The notes: generated by a model from the letters alone, not told the origin. Positions 45,206-57,687 are shown, counted from the stretch's first letter. The stretch: 64,000 nt of DNA from Hygrophila difformis (GCA_030278955.1 JAOANR010000002.1:13269094-13333093); one strand, 5' to 3'. Translations and numbers: made by a program.

Positions 45206-45596
45206 CCACATTTTTTTAAAGAAAAATAAAAATTTTATTTGTGTGATGCCCTGCAAGCTACTGAATTCCAATGAAATGCAATTTTCCATTTTACTCAAAA
45301 TAAAACAACTACAATCGATGTAAAACATAGTGCCGTAAAGAAATCTACAATTTCTATTCATTCAAAGATAAAACATAGTTCATATATGTAAGTACTACAA
45401 AGTCATGCATATTCAACTACAATTAAAGCCGAAAACCTTCTTGAGATGGTGATCGCATGATAGCGCTTCAAAGCCCAATGATTTCTATATGAACAAAGAA
45501 TCCAAAAATAAAGGAATGATGGATGACGTTTTCTAACATTTAAACAACCAGAAAAATTGATCATTTTAAAGGAAGTGTCCAAACAATCTTAATACC

Positions 45597-46169
45597 TAGT
45601 GGCTGTCCCCTGTACTTGCAATCTGGTTTTGACAACATCCATAGAAGTGGTGAGATAAGCACTCATACCTAGAAGAATCGGAGAATTCTTAGCACCTCCA
45701 ATAGAAGGATCATTAAATAATTCTTAAAATATTGCACTCCTAAACATATGGTTGGATAGGAATGAAAAGGGCCTACAAAGGAAATATCAGTCAGGCAACC
45801 CCCTCAATGTGGCACTGTAATACCAGGATGCATTAAAATGTAAACAAGCTTATATTTAGTATCATACTTTCTCAATATCTATGTGTATAATTTTTAGACG
45901 AATTATCTAACGTCAATTTTTTTCCTCAGCAAATTGGCCAGTAACACTAAATATTATATCCTGCATACACTCCCTTAAGCCTTTGTTCCTTCCATATTGA
46001 ACATCCAGTCTGAAACATTCTGAGTAATATCCATACACTGTCAAGCCATTCCTTGCCACAGAACCTTCTTTAGTCACAACAGACGCCCAATACTTCTTGG
46101 AGCCCTGAACCTGCATGCGTTGCTTCATCACTTCACATGGAACATATATAAAAGAGCCAAGTGTATCTC
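45597..46169 (-). pseudogene. Captured mitochondrial carrier gene fragment (two exons)
   Basis: The upstream piece (46169 to about 45913) reads DTLGSFIYVPCEVMKQRMQV and continues to YGYYSECFRLD. The downstream piece (about 45672-45597) reads GMSAYLTTSMDVVKTRLQVQ after a splice-acceptor-like CTAG. The second is a mitochondrial carrier signature (usually PLDVVKTRLQ; here the Pro is changed to Ser-Met). The pair matches the order seen in plant carriers such as Arabidopsis At1g74240 (from memory, unverified). These proteins exchange metabolites across the inner mitochondrial membrane. Only part of the third repeat domain is here, so it cannot be functional. Confidence 0.75.
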
Positions 46170-46343
46170 CTGCCCATATGTCAACAGCAGATATAAATAT
46201 GAGTCATCGAAAAAACAGTATACTTGAACAATTGAAACTATGAGTATTTGTTGATTTAATATATTGCATAAATACAATGGGCACGGAGAAATTATTAGAT
46301 TCAAGGAAAGTAGCATACAGAATATAAATATTAAACAATAGAC

Positions 46344-47182
46344 CTGCTCATTCTCGTCAGAAGCAGCAGAAGGAAATCTTTTCATGTCATTAGGTTTCTC
46401 AGCACCACAATTCTGTCTGTTACACTTCTTCCTGAATGGATAGTTTATGTTGTTGCATTTCTCACACTTCCAGCTTCCCTCTGGCATGTCTAGTTCTAGA
46501 TGAAAAATGTTAAGGTATTATAAAGTTCAACTATCAGAAGATCTTAAAAAGAACTTAGTATTGCTGTACTAGAGAACTATTTTCTCTAAAAGACTTACTT
46601 GAACTCTTGCCAGATTTAGCACCCTGCATTGATCAGGAAACAAATTTTAAAATAAAATTTGAAATAAAGTTGCATATCTGATACTAATAAACTAACACAG
46701 ATTCATCCTCATATTGACTACTAATTATAATTATGTGGAAACAAATCACAAGAACTTATAAGACTAAAAATATTATCAAGACAACAAACTTGGCAGAAAA
46801 TGCAAGCAACAATCAGACATAATATTAAGGGAATTATACCATTAGTCATCATTGATCCACCTGCATAATGACATATAAAAGCTCATTTTCAACCAAGACC
46901 AGAGCAGGAAACAATACAATAGAATTTGGGAAATGACCAATATTCAGAAATAAGTAACCTTTGTTTTGACCTCAGTAAGCACATCTCCAACAATACTTTG
47001 CTCAATAAGAATCTGTAAAGAGCATAGCATATTTCAATAATTTATGCAGTATCAGATATAAAAAACATTTAGTACAGCAGCATCATTAGCACCTCATCCT
47101 TTATTGCATGGTGGAATTCAACTTTCAGTGTCTTAAGACACTGTAATTCTACAAGAGGAATGTCCAAAAAGCCGATAGTGAT
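46344..47182 (-). pseudogene. Captured RanBP2-type zinc-finger gene fragment (four exons)
   Basis: Four exons join in frame: 47182-47093 (ITIGFLDIPLVELQCLKTLK...), 47012-46959 (ILIEQSIVGDVLTEVKTK), 46623-46599 (GAKSGKSS) and 46489-46344. The last holds a RanBP2-type zinc finger, GSWKCEKCNNINYPFRKKC then NRQNCGAEKP, with the four Cys in place. All have GT-AG borders. Such fingers bind single-stranded RNA or partner proteins. The fragment resembles plant proteins of the At1g67325 type (from memory, unverified). The start and end of the gene are missing or not recognisable. The next exon downstream belongs to a different gene, so any transcript would be chimeric. Confidence 0.75.
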
Positions 47183-49528
47183 CTGCAAATGATTTGACAG
47201 TACTACATCTCAAGCAATACACCAGAAAATATGACAACATTTAATTTAAAATTAAATTACACAATGAAAAGATGCTACCACGAGCATATGGTACTATATC
47301 TCCAGCAAATGTTCAGTCAAATAACAAAATAGTTCAAGTGATTCTGCCAGTCATAAAAATACTCCAAAGATTAGGTGGCTATCAGCCACATAACAAAACA
47401 GTTTACAGCAAGAAAAAATATTACACAAAATAACAAGTATGAGGTAGCTCAAGATGTATGGATTACTAAGAAAAGAAGACTGTTTTAGATGTGTGGATTA
47501 CAAAGAAAAGAAGATTGTATTAGAATTATAAGTCTTTTTTTCTTTCCATTTTTTGCAAATGATGAATTATGAAGTACATGTTTGACTCGAACTTGGTGTA
47601 TTATCAACTATCAACGCTGGTTATCAATGGAAAAAATTATACTACTTCATGTCCTTATCATTAGATAAAGTAAAAGACTAGAAACATTGGAACTGGAAAA
47701 GATGAGAATTTACTTGTGTCTTTTACACTTCCTAAGATAGGCTAAAGCTGACTCCAGGCTGAAAAGTAACTCATTCTTATCATCTAATCCCCCCTCGAAA
47801 AACTTTTATTGAAGCTCAATTTATTGATATCTGACTGCTACAGGGAAGAAATGTTCTAAGAAAAGCAGAGATGGAAGCAAATAAGGGCTAAGGTTGTCTG
47901 ATTTTCATTTAGTCTTTCAAAGTTTTTAATAGTATACTCTTAGATTAATGTGGATATTAGTGTTTATTGAAAATGCAAATTCCTTGTAAATTATGGATGT
48001 GGTTATCAAATTTCAGGCATAAAATATGATTGAACACAAGGATGAAATTTATTCACGACCAAAAAGAACTTGGTTTATTACAGAGAAGGAAAAGAAAATA
48101 CAAGCTAAGGCTGCAAAGTTTGTATGTTCCCATTGTTTAGATTTGGACATTGGCTTTCTATTAGGATGGTGAATCCTTTCTAGCTTCTGAAATCCTGAAC
48201 TTCTGAACTACTGTTACATAGTTTGTGTATTGTGTATTCTCATCTTTTCTCAAGTTCAACCAGGATGCTCTGGATTAGGCAAACCTAATGTCAGACCTGA
48301 CTAGGTAAGCTAAATTTGTACTGCTTATACATATATATTGTATTCGACTTGTATTCTCAATATTTGAGGCTCTGGTGATGTTGAGTTGTTTTTTATTCAC
48401 TGATAAAAAAAGTCAACACTCTACCACAGGCACAACCATCATGGCATGGCAATCATTCCTTCCCTTTTGCCCCTCCCAATCCCTGCTATTCCCTTCCTGC
48501 AATCTTTTAATCCTCTTGCTCACCTCACCTCATTCGTTGTTGGTTTGGTAACAAAAACAAAATCCATTCCTAAATCTAAAGTGAAAACCAACCTAACAAA
48601 TCAACAGGTTACCATAGATAGGCCTGATGTTGGTGGAGAGTTAAGATTCTTCAACTGAGTGAGAAGTTAACCCTATATGCTTAGGCCAGTTCATAGAATG
48701 TGGAATTGTGCATAACTGATACATTAGGATAAAGGTTAGTGATCATCAATCTGAGTACTTCTAACTTGGTTTGTATGCACATGTAGAATATAGTACACTG
48801 AGTTCTCTTATTTTGGATCCTGCTATATGTTTTTATCAGTCCAAAACGTTTATGTTGAGTATAATAATTTTATATCTAATTATAATTTATAACCCACTCT
48901 TAGTGACTTAGTAATGTCGGAACTAATATGTTGTGTGCAATTATTACTTTATTATCTTGCATATTGATGCTTACCCTGTTAAGTTCTTATTAAGTGTAAT
49001 CAGTTCATCAACGAAAAAACTGAATGTATAGAGTAAAAAAGCTAGCCATGTTACATTTTGTCATAATTTCAACCTTCAAGCAAGAAGGAAGGTTGAAAAT
49101 TCTATGCATTTGATTTGGTCAAAGAGAATATAACAATCTAGCTAATTCCAAATGAGAAATATTCTATGTTGCCATTCACTTTATGAAAATGTTTTTACAG
49201 TAGTATTATTTAAATAACTGAAATTATACAGTATTTAATTTGATTGTGAAATATGGATGGTTGACAGCATTATTTTCTAATGGTTTTCAAATCATTAACA
49301 AATTAAACATAACTAAATTCTGTCTTTTCAAGATGCAAATTAGACGCACAGATCTTCTCAACTCATCATTGTCTTTTTCAAAAGTTGAAAATGCGAAAAT
49401 AATATCCCATTGAGCAAAACACCTTCATCTCATTTGCTTTTCATCTCATTTGCTTCCCAATCATACAAGATATAATCAATTGCCATAAAAGGAGTTCAGA
49501 AAAGAGGCCATGGCATATAGTTTTTTAC
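47183..49528 (-). other. Pack-element interior without a recognised exon
   Basis: AT-rich and intron-like. Short frames such as 48446-48658 show no family. It probably represents captured intron sequence between the leader exons (49529 and up) and the zinc-finger exons. Confidence 0.4.
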
Positions 49529-49921
49529 CTGTTCTGTCCGCAGGTGGGAAGAGAGGCAGCACTACTGACAATGTGGAAGCAATGTGGAGACCACAGGTGT
49601 TGTACTGCAATGAAGGGCGTAATTACGCAAAAGTTAAAATCCCACATAGAATAACCCCCTGAGAAACGACAGAATCCCTAAATCCCAAACGACATGGCGT
49701 CTAGGGCAAACATTGCGCAGAAAGAAGAAATCGAAATGTTACCTGGAGGCAAACTGATTAAGGGCCGAGAAGCCGGAAGTTGGCAGGCCGTCGCCTGTGG
49801 CAGGAAACGGCGGTGGGTGAGGGGCTGCGCGCCTTTCGCTCGTGGTGTTGCAAGTCGCAAGAGCAAGAGGGACGTGTTGGGTATGAGAGAATTGGCGGTT
49901 TTGGGTCAACTAGGGTTTTAA
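49529..49921 (-). other. Captured promoter-proximal exons (5' untranslated type)
   Basis: On the minus strand the segment begins AAACCCTAGTT, a telo-box-like promoter motif common in plant housekeeping genes. A GC-rich exon then ends at 49743 with CTCCAG|GTAACA. A second exon (49604-49529) has TTGCAG and ACAG|GTAAAA borders. Neither gives a recognisable protein in phase with the zinc-finger exons, so they may be 5' untranslated. Confidence 0.45.
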
Positions 49922-49929
49922 TTTAATTA

Positions 49930-50170
49930 GGCAGCAGGCGACGAGACAGGTTCCTCGCCACCGGGCGACGAAAATGAATTCTAACCCATTCCTCGCTATA
50001 GGGCGAGGAAAAAATAATTTTGTTGCCTTTTTCCTCGCAAATATTTAAAATAAAAATATTTTAAAAAGTTAAATTTTGTAGGCGACGAAAGAGTTATGTC
50101 GTCGCCTATGTCCTCGCCTGGGGGCGACAAAAATTTATTTCCTCGCCCCCTTTCGTCGCCTACGGGCGAT
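49930..50170. repeat. Right subterminal GCGAGGAA word array
   Basis: Repeated GGCGACGA, GGCGAGGAA and TTCCTCGCC words up to the terminus at 50182. They match the left array in word and spacing style. Confidence 0.85.
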
Positions 50171-50185
50171 TTTCTTATAGTGATT

Positions 50186-53100
50186 GTTGTGTTTTCCCAA
50201 TGGAGACCTGCAATATATTTTATGTGCTTATTTCTGAATCTTTTATTTGAGTTTTATACATGTGCAGCTATTTCTCTACATTCACAAGCTTCGTCTGTTA
50301 CCGTCTTCAACGGTTTGAATTTCTCTGAATGGCGTGAGCAAGTCAATTTCCATTTAGGCGTTTTGTATATTGACTTGGCACTGCAGGAAGAAAAGCCTGC
50401 TGACATTACTGACAAAAGCAGTGAGGCTGAGATTTCAAACCATAAAGCATGTGATAGGTCTAACAGGTTATGTTTAAGCTTTATGCGAATGTCGATTTTC
50501 AACAACATTAAGTCCACTCTTCCTGATAATGTTCATGTGAAATCATACCTTAAGCTTGTGGAATAGCGTTTTCGTTCCGCAGATAAGTCATTGGCAGGAA
50601 CACTTATGGCTTAACTCACAACCAAAAAGTATGATGGGTCGCAGGATATGCAGCAACATGTCTTGACATGACTAATCTTGCAGCAAGGCTTAAGTCCCTG
50701 GGCATGACTGTGATTGACTCTTTTCTGGTGCAATTTATTCTGAACTCGTTGCCTCCTGAATATAGGTAAGGATAAGTGAGATGTTAATGAATTGCCTAGC
50801 AAGCTTGTTCAGGAGGAGACACGAATTAAAGCACAAGGAGTTCATACAGTCAACCTAGTGGGTCATGGAGCTAATAATATTGTCAAACCAAAATCCAACA
50901 AATTTAAGAAGAAAGGACCTGCTAAAGTTCCACAGGCCACTAATGATGGAAAGAAGGACAATAAGGCAAGCAAGTATTTATTCTGTAAGAAAGGAAGACA
51001 CGTGCAGAAAGATTGCCTGAAATGCAAGGCTCGGTTTGAAAAGAAAGGTATTTATTCTGAGAACTTCTTGTTCATGGGGAACCATATAAAGGCCCCAATC
51101 GAAGGCATAGGGACTTATCGTGTTATTTTAGACTCCGCTCATCACCTGGATCTTTATCAAACTCTCTATGTACCTTTATTTTCTAGAAACTTAATTTCTA
51201 TTTCTAGACTCGATGTTCTTGGATTTTCCTTTAAGTTTGGACATGGATGTTTCAGTTTATTTGATAAACATGATTCTGTTATTGGTTTTGGAATTCATAT
51301 TGATGGTTTATATACATTGAAACTAGATGTTGATTTCTCTACATCTTTAATGTGTGTTCATCAAAACATTGTATTAAACGTGGTGTAGCAAATGAGAACT
51401 CTGCTTACTTGTGGCATAAACGTTTGGGTCATGTATCCAAAGAAAGAATTGAAAGGTTGGTGAAAGATGGGATTCTTTCGAATCTAGATTTCACCGACAT
51501 TGGGGTATATGTGGATTGCATTAAGGGAAAGCAAACCAAACATAACATGAAAGGAGCCACAAGAAGTAGTCAGCTCTTGAAATTATACACACCGATATAT
51601 GTGGACCTTTTGATGCTCCATCTTTCAATGGACAGAAGTATTTCATCACTTTTATAGGCGATTTTTCACATTATGGATATGTCTATTTGCTTAAAGAAAA
51701 ATCTCAAGCCCTAAATGCGCTTGAAGTTTTCATTACTGAAGTTGAAAGGCAATTGGACAGAAAGGTGAAAATAGTAAGGTCTGATAGAGGTGGTGAATAC
51801 TATGGAAGGTATGATGAATCTGGACAAAACGCCAGTCCATTTTGCTAAGTTCCTAGAAAGACACGACATATGTGCACAGTATACTATGATAGGCACATCT
51901 CAACAAAACGGTGTGGTAGAAAGGCGAAATATAACATTAATTGATATGGTTAGGAGTATATGAGTAATGCTTCATTACCCAAATCTTTATGGATGTATGC
52001 ACTTAAGACTGATGCATATTTGCTAAATAGGATTTCTAGTAAGCCAGTTCCTAAAACTCCTTTTGAGTTATGGACTGGCAGGAAGCCTAGCTTAAGACAC
52101 CTGCATGTTTGGGGTTGTCCAGCAGAAGCACGAGTATACAATCCACATGAAAAGAAATTGGATTCTCGAACTGTTAGTGGTTACTTTATTGGTTACCCAG
52201 AGAAATCCAAAGGGTATATGTTTTATTGCCCTAACCATAGTTCTAGAATTGTTGAAACAGGCAATGCCAGATTTATTGAAAATGGTGAAGTTAGTGGGAG
52301 TACTAATAAGACTGTGGAAATTAATGAAATAAGGGTTGATGTTTCCAGATGTTGTTCCACAACCACAACAAAGTGATAGTGGACAAGATTTGGTTGTTGA
52401 AGTACCTCATGAAGAAGCTAACTTACAACCAATTAATACAAATGAACAACGAGGAATAGCCTTAAGTAAACCTACGAGAGTAAGGAAATCTGTTATTCCG
52501 GATGATTATGTGGTTTATATGCAAGAGATAGATTTTGATACTGTCATTGATCATGATCCTGTTTCATTTTCACAAGCCATTAACAGTGATGAGTCTGATA
52601 AGTGGATTGATGCTATGAAAGAAGAGTTAAACTCTATGGCGAAAAACAATGTTTGGGATCTAGTAGAATTGCCAGAAGGTTCAAAACGAGTTGGGTGTAA
52701 ATGGGTCTTTAAGACCAAATGCGACTCAAATGGCAATATCCAAAGACATAAAGCTAGACTAGTTGCCAAAGGTTATACTCAAAAGGATGGCATTGATTAT
52801 AAAGAGACTTTTTCACCTGTTTCAAAGAAAGATTCCTTAATAATCTTCATGGCTTTAGTAGCTCAATATGATTTAGAGTTACACCAAATGAATGTGAAAA
52901 CTGCCTTTCTTAATGAGGACTTGAATGAGGAAGTTTATATGGATCAACCTGAAGGTTTTTATAGAAGGAAAAGGTCACATGATGTGTAAACTTAATAGAT
53001 TAATATATGGACTTAAACAAACTTCCAGACAATGGTACATAAAGTTCAATGATACCATCACATCTTTGGTTTTCAAGAAAACACTGTTGATAGGTGTATT

Positions 53101-53230
53101 TACTGGAAGAACAGTGGGAGTAAGTTGATATTTTTAGTTCTATATGTTGATGATATGTTACAAGCTGCAAATGATTTAGGGATTTTGTATGAGACTAAAG
53201 ATTTTGCTGCAAATGATATCTTACTTTCTT
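50186..53230 (+). mobile_element. Decayed copia retrotransposon, no LTRs seen
   Basis: Plus-strand gag-pol remnants in the copia order gag, zinc knuckle, protease remnant, integrase, reverse transcriptase. The Pack-CACTA element lies directly to its left and may have inserted in it. The right end is lost shortly after the YVDDM motif. No LTR pair could be found. Confidence 0.8.
50270..53207 (+). pseudogene. Copia gag-pol remnant
   Basis: Gag starts with VTVFNGLNFSEWREQV. A knuckle-like YLFCKKGRHVQKDCLKC follows. The protease active site (usually DSGAT) appears deleted between about 51030 and 51070. The GAG-pre-integrase region reads LWHKRLGHVSKERIERL. The integrase keeps HTD-, SDRGGEYYG- and QQNGVVERRN-type motifs across a frameshift near 51590 and a stop near 51962. 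RT has WVFKTKCDSNG, HKARLVAKGYTQKDGIDY and, after another frameshift, LYVDDM near 53145. RNase H is missing. At least four breaks make it inactive. Confidence 0.85.
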
Positions 53231-54076
53231 AGATTTTCTCTCTTGTTGGAAGAGAATTATGATTGTTTTGTTATGGAGGCTAGGGTTTCTTGAAGACCTG
53301 TTTATAAACTCCTCATTGGTCCTTGGGCCAGACTGAGGATCCATTAGGAGGTATCAAGCTCAGGCTCCTTTACAGGCTCAAATTCTTATGTTCAGCCCAG
53401 AACATAATTTGGCCTATAAAATATTAATTAATTCCACTAAATAATTAATGTTGCACTCCCGGCCTGATCCAGATTGAATCCGGGCTTCTATTAGACTCAA
53501 TTTATTCACTATGTTTAAGATATCGCACGTCCATCAATTAATTAAAACTTCTGAAAATTTTAATCAATTATTCTCTTTTAATCCTTAAGTAGTACCAGTC
53601 AAACTTCATCATTGTACGGAATAAATTCACCTGCAGGGTTCATACAATGATCCTTATTGAGCTCCTTAAGGGGACGTCATCAACCCGGATAACCAGGACA
53701 CAGTGCCCTAGTGAGAATAAATAGACACCATGCAAATAATATTGGCGCCCAAAATACAAAGCATATTGAATCAACTAGGATTCTCACTCATGGTAAATCA
53801 AAGCAACCAACAAATATTTCGTGTGTCAGATTTATCTCTGCTAGGGTTAAGAATTAATCAGAGTCGCCGAGATCTTGATTCTTCTTATGTCAGAATAGAA
53901 GAATGCATCTTAACTGTGATTCATTCAATGCGACGCATAACACTACTGCAAACTAATAGTCAAGATAAACTTATTACAAGTTTTCAGTACAAAATAAACC
54001 AATAGTTATGTCCCAAACTATCTCAATTGTGAATACTGTTTATATCTTATAAGGAACCGACAACATGATCTTATGT
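53231..54076. other. Unassigned AT-rich sequence, possibly LTR remnant
   Basis: Nothing coding is recognised; the frame 53730-54005 matches no family I know. The composition resembles a copia LTR or leader, but no second copy exists in the window to prove it. Confidence 0.3.
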
Positions 54077-54084
54077 GTGACTCC

Positions 54085-54623
54085 CATTGTTTTAAATATC
54101 CCCGAAATTTTCGAAATTTCGACCAAAATTTCGGGTTTCGGGACACCCGAATCGAAATTTCACATGCAATATTTTTTTGCAAAATTTCCATCGAAATTTC
54201 GCCCAAAATCCGAAATTTCCCGAATTTTTTTTAAAAAAAATATTTTTTTCTAAATTTTAAAAATATATCTTTTTAAAAAAATTAGGAATTAAAATTTATG
54301 TTTCAACCCATATTGATGATGTCATCCAATTAACTTGTTTATCAATTTTAAGTCCCTTATCAATCAACATGGCGCATGATATCAATAATATTACTAGCAT
54401 ATTATATCATTAAATGAGTATTGTTAGCATATTACTAATTTATATAACAACAGAGATGAGTAATGTTGAAATATCTTCATTTTCATCATCTCAGAAACTC
54501 GAATTAGTTTTCTCAAAAAATTATAAATATCTCCGAAATTTCCCCCGAAATTTCAAATATCTTCGAAATTTCCCTAAATTTATATGCCCGATATAGATAC
54601 CGAAACCGATATTTACAACCTTG
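54085..54623. mobile_element. hAT-type MITE
   Basis: An 8-bp perfect target duplication GTGACTCC (54077-54084 and 54624-54631) flanks a 539-base element. Terminal inverted repeats are CATTGTTTTAAATATC and, from the other end, CAAGGTTGTAAATATC. The 8-bp duplication and the CA-starting ends fit the hAT superfamily. Both subterminal regions are crowded with the palindrome GAAATTTC. There is no transposase. Confidence 0.85.
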
Positions 54624-54631
54624 GTGACTCC

Positions 54632-54999
54632 TAACACAACATGTTGTCTACAATATTAGATAATTGGACATACTTGCAATTATATAGAAAACATACAAGT
54701 ATCCATACAAAAGCAACAATGTGAATAACCATTTATTTCAGTCAATATAGAAATCGAATAAATACAAAAGCGCATTAAAAAGTTTGTTTTACTGTATACT
54801 TTATCATGTCCCACATTGAATAAGGCTTCGCCTTATCATTCATCGCACCTCGACCAGTGATTCTGTTGATCGCACTGCGCTACACATTGAACTATTCCTT
54901 CGGGACAAAATTAAGAATAAAGCAAAACATCTCCGGACGGAACAAGATTACATACTTACACACATCAATTATATGTGGGGAAGAAAAAAAAAAGACAAA
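54632..54999. other. AT-rich spacer
   Basis: No gene or element is recognised. The short frame at 54857-55048 is taken as chance. Confidence 0.4.
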
Positions 55000-55294
55000 T
55001 GATCCCATAACTTTGTGTGATTTCTTAAATTATTCCACAATAATTTAATTAATTAACCCAATCTATCTACTAAATATACTAATTCTTGCCCAATCAGTCT
55101 CACCCACCTCTTAATTCTGATTAACGATAACGTGGCACCCCATTAGCCACAGTAATCCGGGTGCCACGTCATTGTTAATCAGGATTAAGGGGTCGTGGGA
55201 TGGATTGGGCGAGGATTAGGATATTTAGCTGATGGATTGGGCTAATTGAATTATTATGGGATGGTTTAAGAAATCAAACAAAGTCATGGAATCA
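55000..55294. mobile_element. Foldback MITE-like inverted repeat
   Basis: Two arms of about 135-140 bases are inverted copies of each other (for example GTGGCACCC and GGGTGCCAC at the centre, TGATCCCAT and ATGGAATCA at the ends), with a loop of about 15 bases. Arms differ by scattered substitutions. I see no clear target duplication. Confidence 0.65.
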
Positions 55295-56442
55295 CTTGGG
55301 TTTTTTTTTTCCCCCCCAATTATATATTGTATGGTATAATAATACACACGTCAAGCTTCTCAAGGTCCGTCCCAGGTAGTCATAATCATACTCTTTCATA
55401 AAATGATCTCTTCAATTCCATGAATCATTTGTATCTTTCATATATTATATATATTTATACATCCCCAAAGAGATTCATGAACCAGTTCCACTTTTTTGGC
55501 TTGTAAGCTCACTGATTGAAGTGCGTTGCTTCACATGTACTTGGAATGAAACGTCAACCAGTTATTAATGTTATCTTGTGCATGATGGGGTATGTTTTAG
55601 GTTCAAGTTCATGTACCCAAAAGGGCTTTTAATTTGGGCCAAACCCCATGATAAGTCGCCATCCTCAAAAACTCCAAAAATTATAACAACATTTGCTGCA
55701 ATGGGATCTCATTAACAATACTACAAAAGATTGATTGAGAGATCGATGATAGGTCCGGGGATGCTCGTCTTGATTGATTTTGAAGACACAGGGTGACTAC
55801 TTGTATGTCCTACCTATCTACTATAATTGTCTATAATCATCAGTTCGTTTTGTTCATTTGTTAATACTTATAATCAAAGTTGAGTAATATTGTCTCTCAG
55901 CCTGGTAAATGTAATAATATTGGACAAAATAGTAATCAAGGGCGAGTCAAGGAGGGATTAATCCATGCAATTATATATAGACGACGAGACCCAAATACCA
56001 CATTTATATGTATATGATATGATATGAAGTACTAAATTTTATTTAAATATTTATGTTTGCTAGCTCTAAGGCGGTTCATTCAATTCGGTATTGTCAACTT
56101 GCCTTCCACTACCAAAATAAAAAAATCATTTTAGCGGTCGAAGAAGTATTTTTTGGTCTCTGAACTCTTCGGTACTGTCAAATTGCCTTCTACTTTTTCA
56201 TTTTAGTCATCGAATTATTATTTGGTCTCTGAACTCGAGAATCGAAAACTCACGACTAGAAAATTATGGGATTGGTTCACTAATATTATGGTAATTAACG
56301 AATTATAAAGACTGAATTTTACCAAAATTTATCGGTAGCCAAAACTGAAAATTCTTGTTGGGACTAACTACGTTATCGACCAAATTCGTGATCAAATTTC
56401 GTTACCTACTAAGAATTAACGACCAAATTTTTTGTCGTATCA
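55295..56442. other. AT-rich non-coding sequence
   Basis: No gene. A segment of about 85 bases appears twice in tandem with divergence (near 56085 and 56170: TCGGTATTGTCAACTTGCCT versus TCGGTACTGTCAAATTGCCT). The last 150 bases contain words such as ACCAAATT(T/C)G that resemble the subterminal region of the following CACTA terminus. Confidence 0.4.
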
Positions 56443-56620
56443 CACTACAAGAAAAAATTTGAATTCGGTAGCTGAAATTGTGGTAGTTAAGGGATTTCGG
56501 TCGGTAAAATGGTGATCGCTAACAAATATCAGTTGCAAATTCGACTACTAACCTCTTTAGCGACCGAATTTTACTAATTTTTTGTAATCGCTAAAACAGA
56601 AAATTTTTGTATATCATATA
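56443..56620 (+). mobile_element. Lone CACTA terminus
   Basis: CACTACAAGAAAAAA at 56443-56457 is a canonical CACTA end, followed by subterminal-type words (TTCGGTAGC, GACCGAATTTTAC). No matching opposite end occurs before the copia element at 56851, so it is a truncated or diverged non-autonomous copy. Confidence 0.55.
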
Positions 56621-56689
56621 TAGAGATATAGACCTGTTGCGTCATTCTCTCTTTTCAACTATTATCACTTTTAAAAGTAATAAAAATGT

Positions 56690-56706
56690 TATTATTATTA
56701 TTATTA

Positions 56707-56746
<40 letters not shown>
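56690..56746 (+). repeat. Microsatellite (ATT)n
   Basis: Run of ATT/TTA units with one interruption (TTTTTA). Confidence 0.95.
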
Positions 56747-56747
<1 letters not shown>

Positions 56748-56850
56748 GAATAAATTTATGAAAAATTTAAACAAAATAAAAATATTACAAAAAGGCCCAA
56801 AAAGAAAATTCAAGACCAATAAATAAACAATCAGAAATGCAAATAATATA

Positions 56851-57687
56851 TGTTGGGGGATTTTCGCAGTATGTAGATATGATAATCAAAAATATGAAGA
56901 ACTTGGATAATCAATTGGATCGTGTGTAGAACACTTTCCTAAAGTTGTATTTTGCCACGGCAAATCAACTTTGGGATAATCCAAAAGATGCACTCGAATT
57001 TCAAAAGAAAATCAGAGAATTGGCTTGGAGGATTGCTGAATTATTGTGTTTTTGTGTTTCACGTTCTATCTTTTATTTTTTTTCTATGAATTCTGCAGGA
57101 ATTCATATTTGTAGATGAAGAATGCAGTAGATATGGAAAAGATACAACCAATTATGAATGGGTGCAATAGTTGAGATTCAAATTTGAATTTCAAGTTCAA
57201 ATTTAAATTCAAAATCAGATTTGAATTTAAATTTCAAATTCATTTGCTGATAGTTAATTTATCCAGCAACACGAATTTAAATTAGTCATGACCATGACTA
57301 AATACCCCCCACATAACTGCACAAGGAAAAAAGGCAGAACAATTTCCAGCAAACTACACTGGTCTTAGTCATGACCATGAGTAAGCATATTCTCCCTTGC
57401 TGGATTGAAAGACAAATTAAATGACATTACAGCAACCTATATCAGACTTAGTCATGGTCATGACTAAATCATAGGCAGCTTGCTGTCCTTCTTAATCTTC
57501 CACATCTTTTCATATATCTCTCAATTCATTCCTCTTGACCTCTCGCAAGGTCATCCTTTGTCGTAGTGGCTTTTGTGAGTGTGCACTCCGCACCCCCTAA
57601 CCCACATTATAGCTCGACTACAACATAAGCCAAACTTTAGTAAATTCAATTACACCAAAATACATGATGATACTAAAATCTTCAACA
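56851..57687 (-). repeat. 3' LTR of copia F
   Basis: Contains three copies of the 20-base palindrome type TTAGTCATGACCATGACTAA (57282, 57365 degenerate, 57448) and an AT-rich stretch of nested AAATTTGAATTT palindromes (about 57175-57245). Confidence 0.9.

Larger units (their letters stand above)
44816..50182. mobile_element. Pack-type CACTA-like element carrying gene fragments
   Basis: The left end AACTACAAAAAAAC and the right end (inverse) CACTATAAGAAAATC are degenerate CACTA termini. The 3-bp target duplication is ATT (44813-44815 and 50183-50185). Both subterminal regions are full of GGCGAGGAA/TTCCTCGCC words. The interior has no transposase but holds spliced exons of at least two ordinary plant genes, all in minus-strand orientation. 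This is how non-autonomous CACTA elements capture genes. Confidence 0.75.

Noticed and set aside
49694..49921. 75-codon plus-strand frame starting MASRANIAQKEEIE
   Set aside because: It lies antisense to a segment with promoter motif and splice donor on the minus strand. No family recognised.
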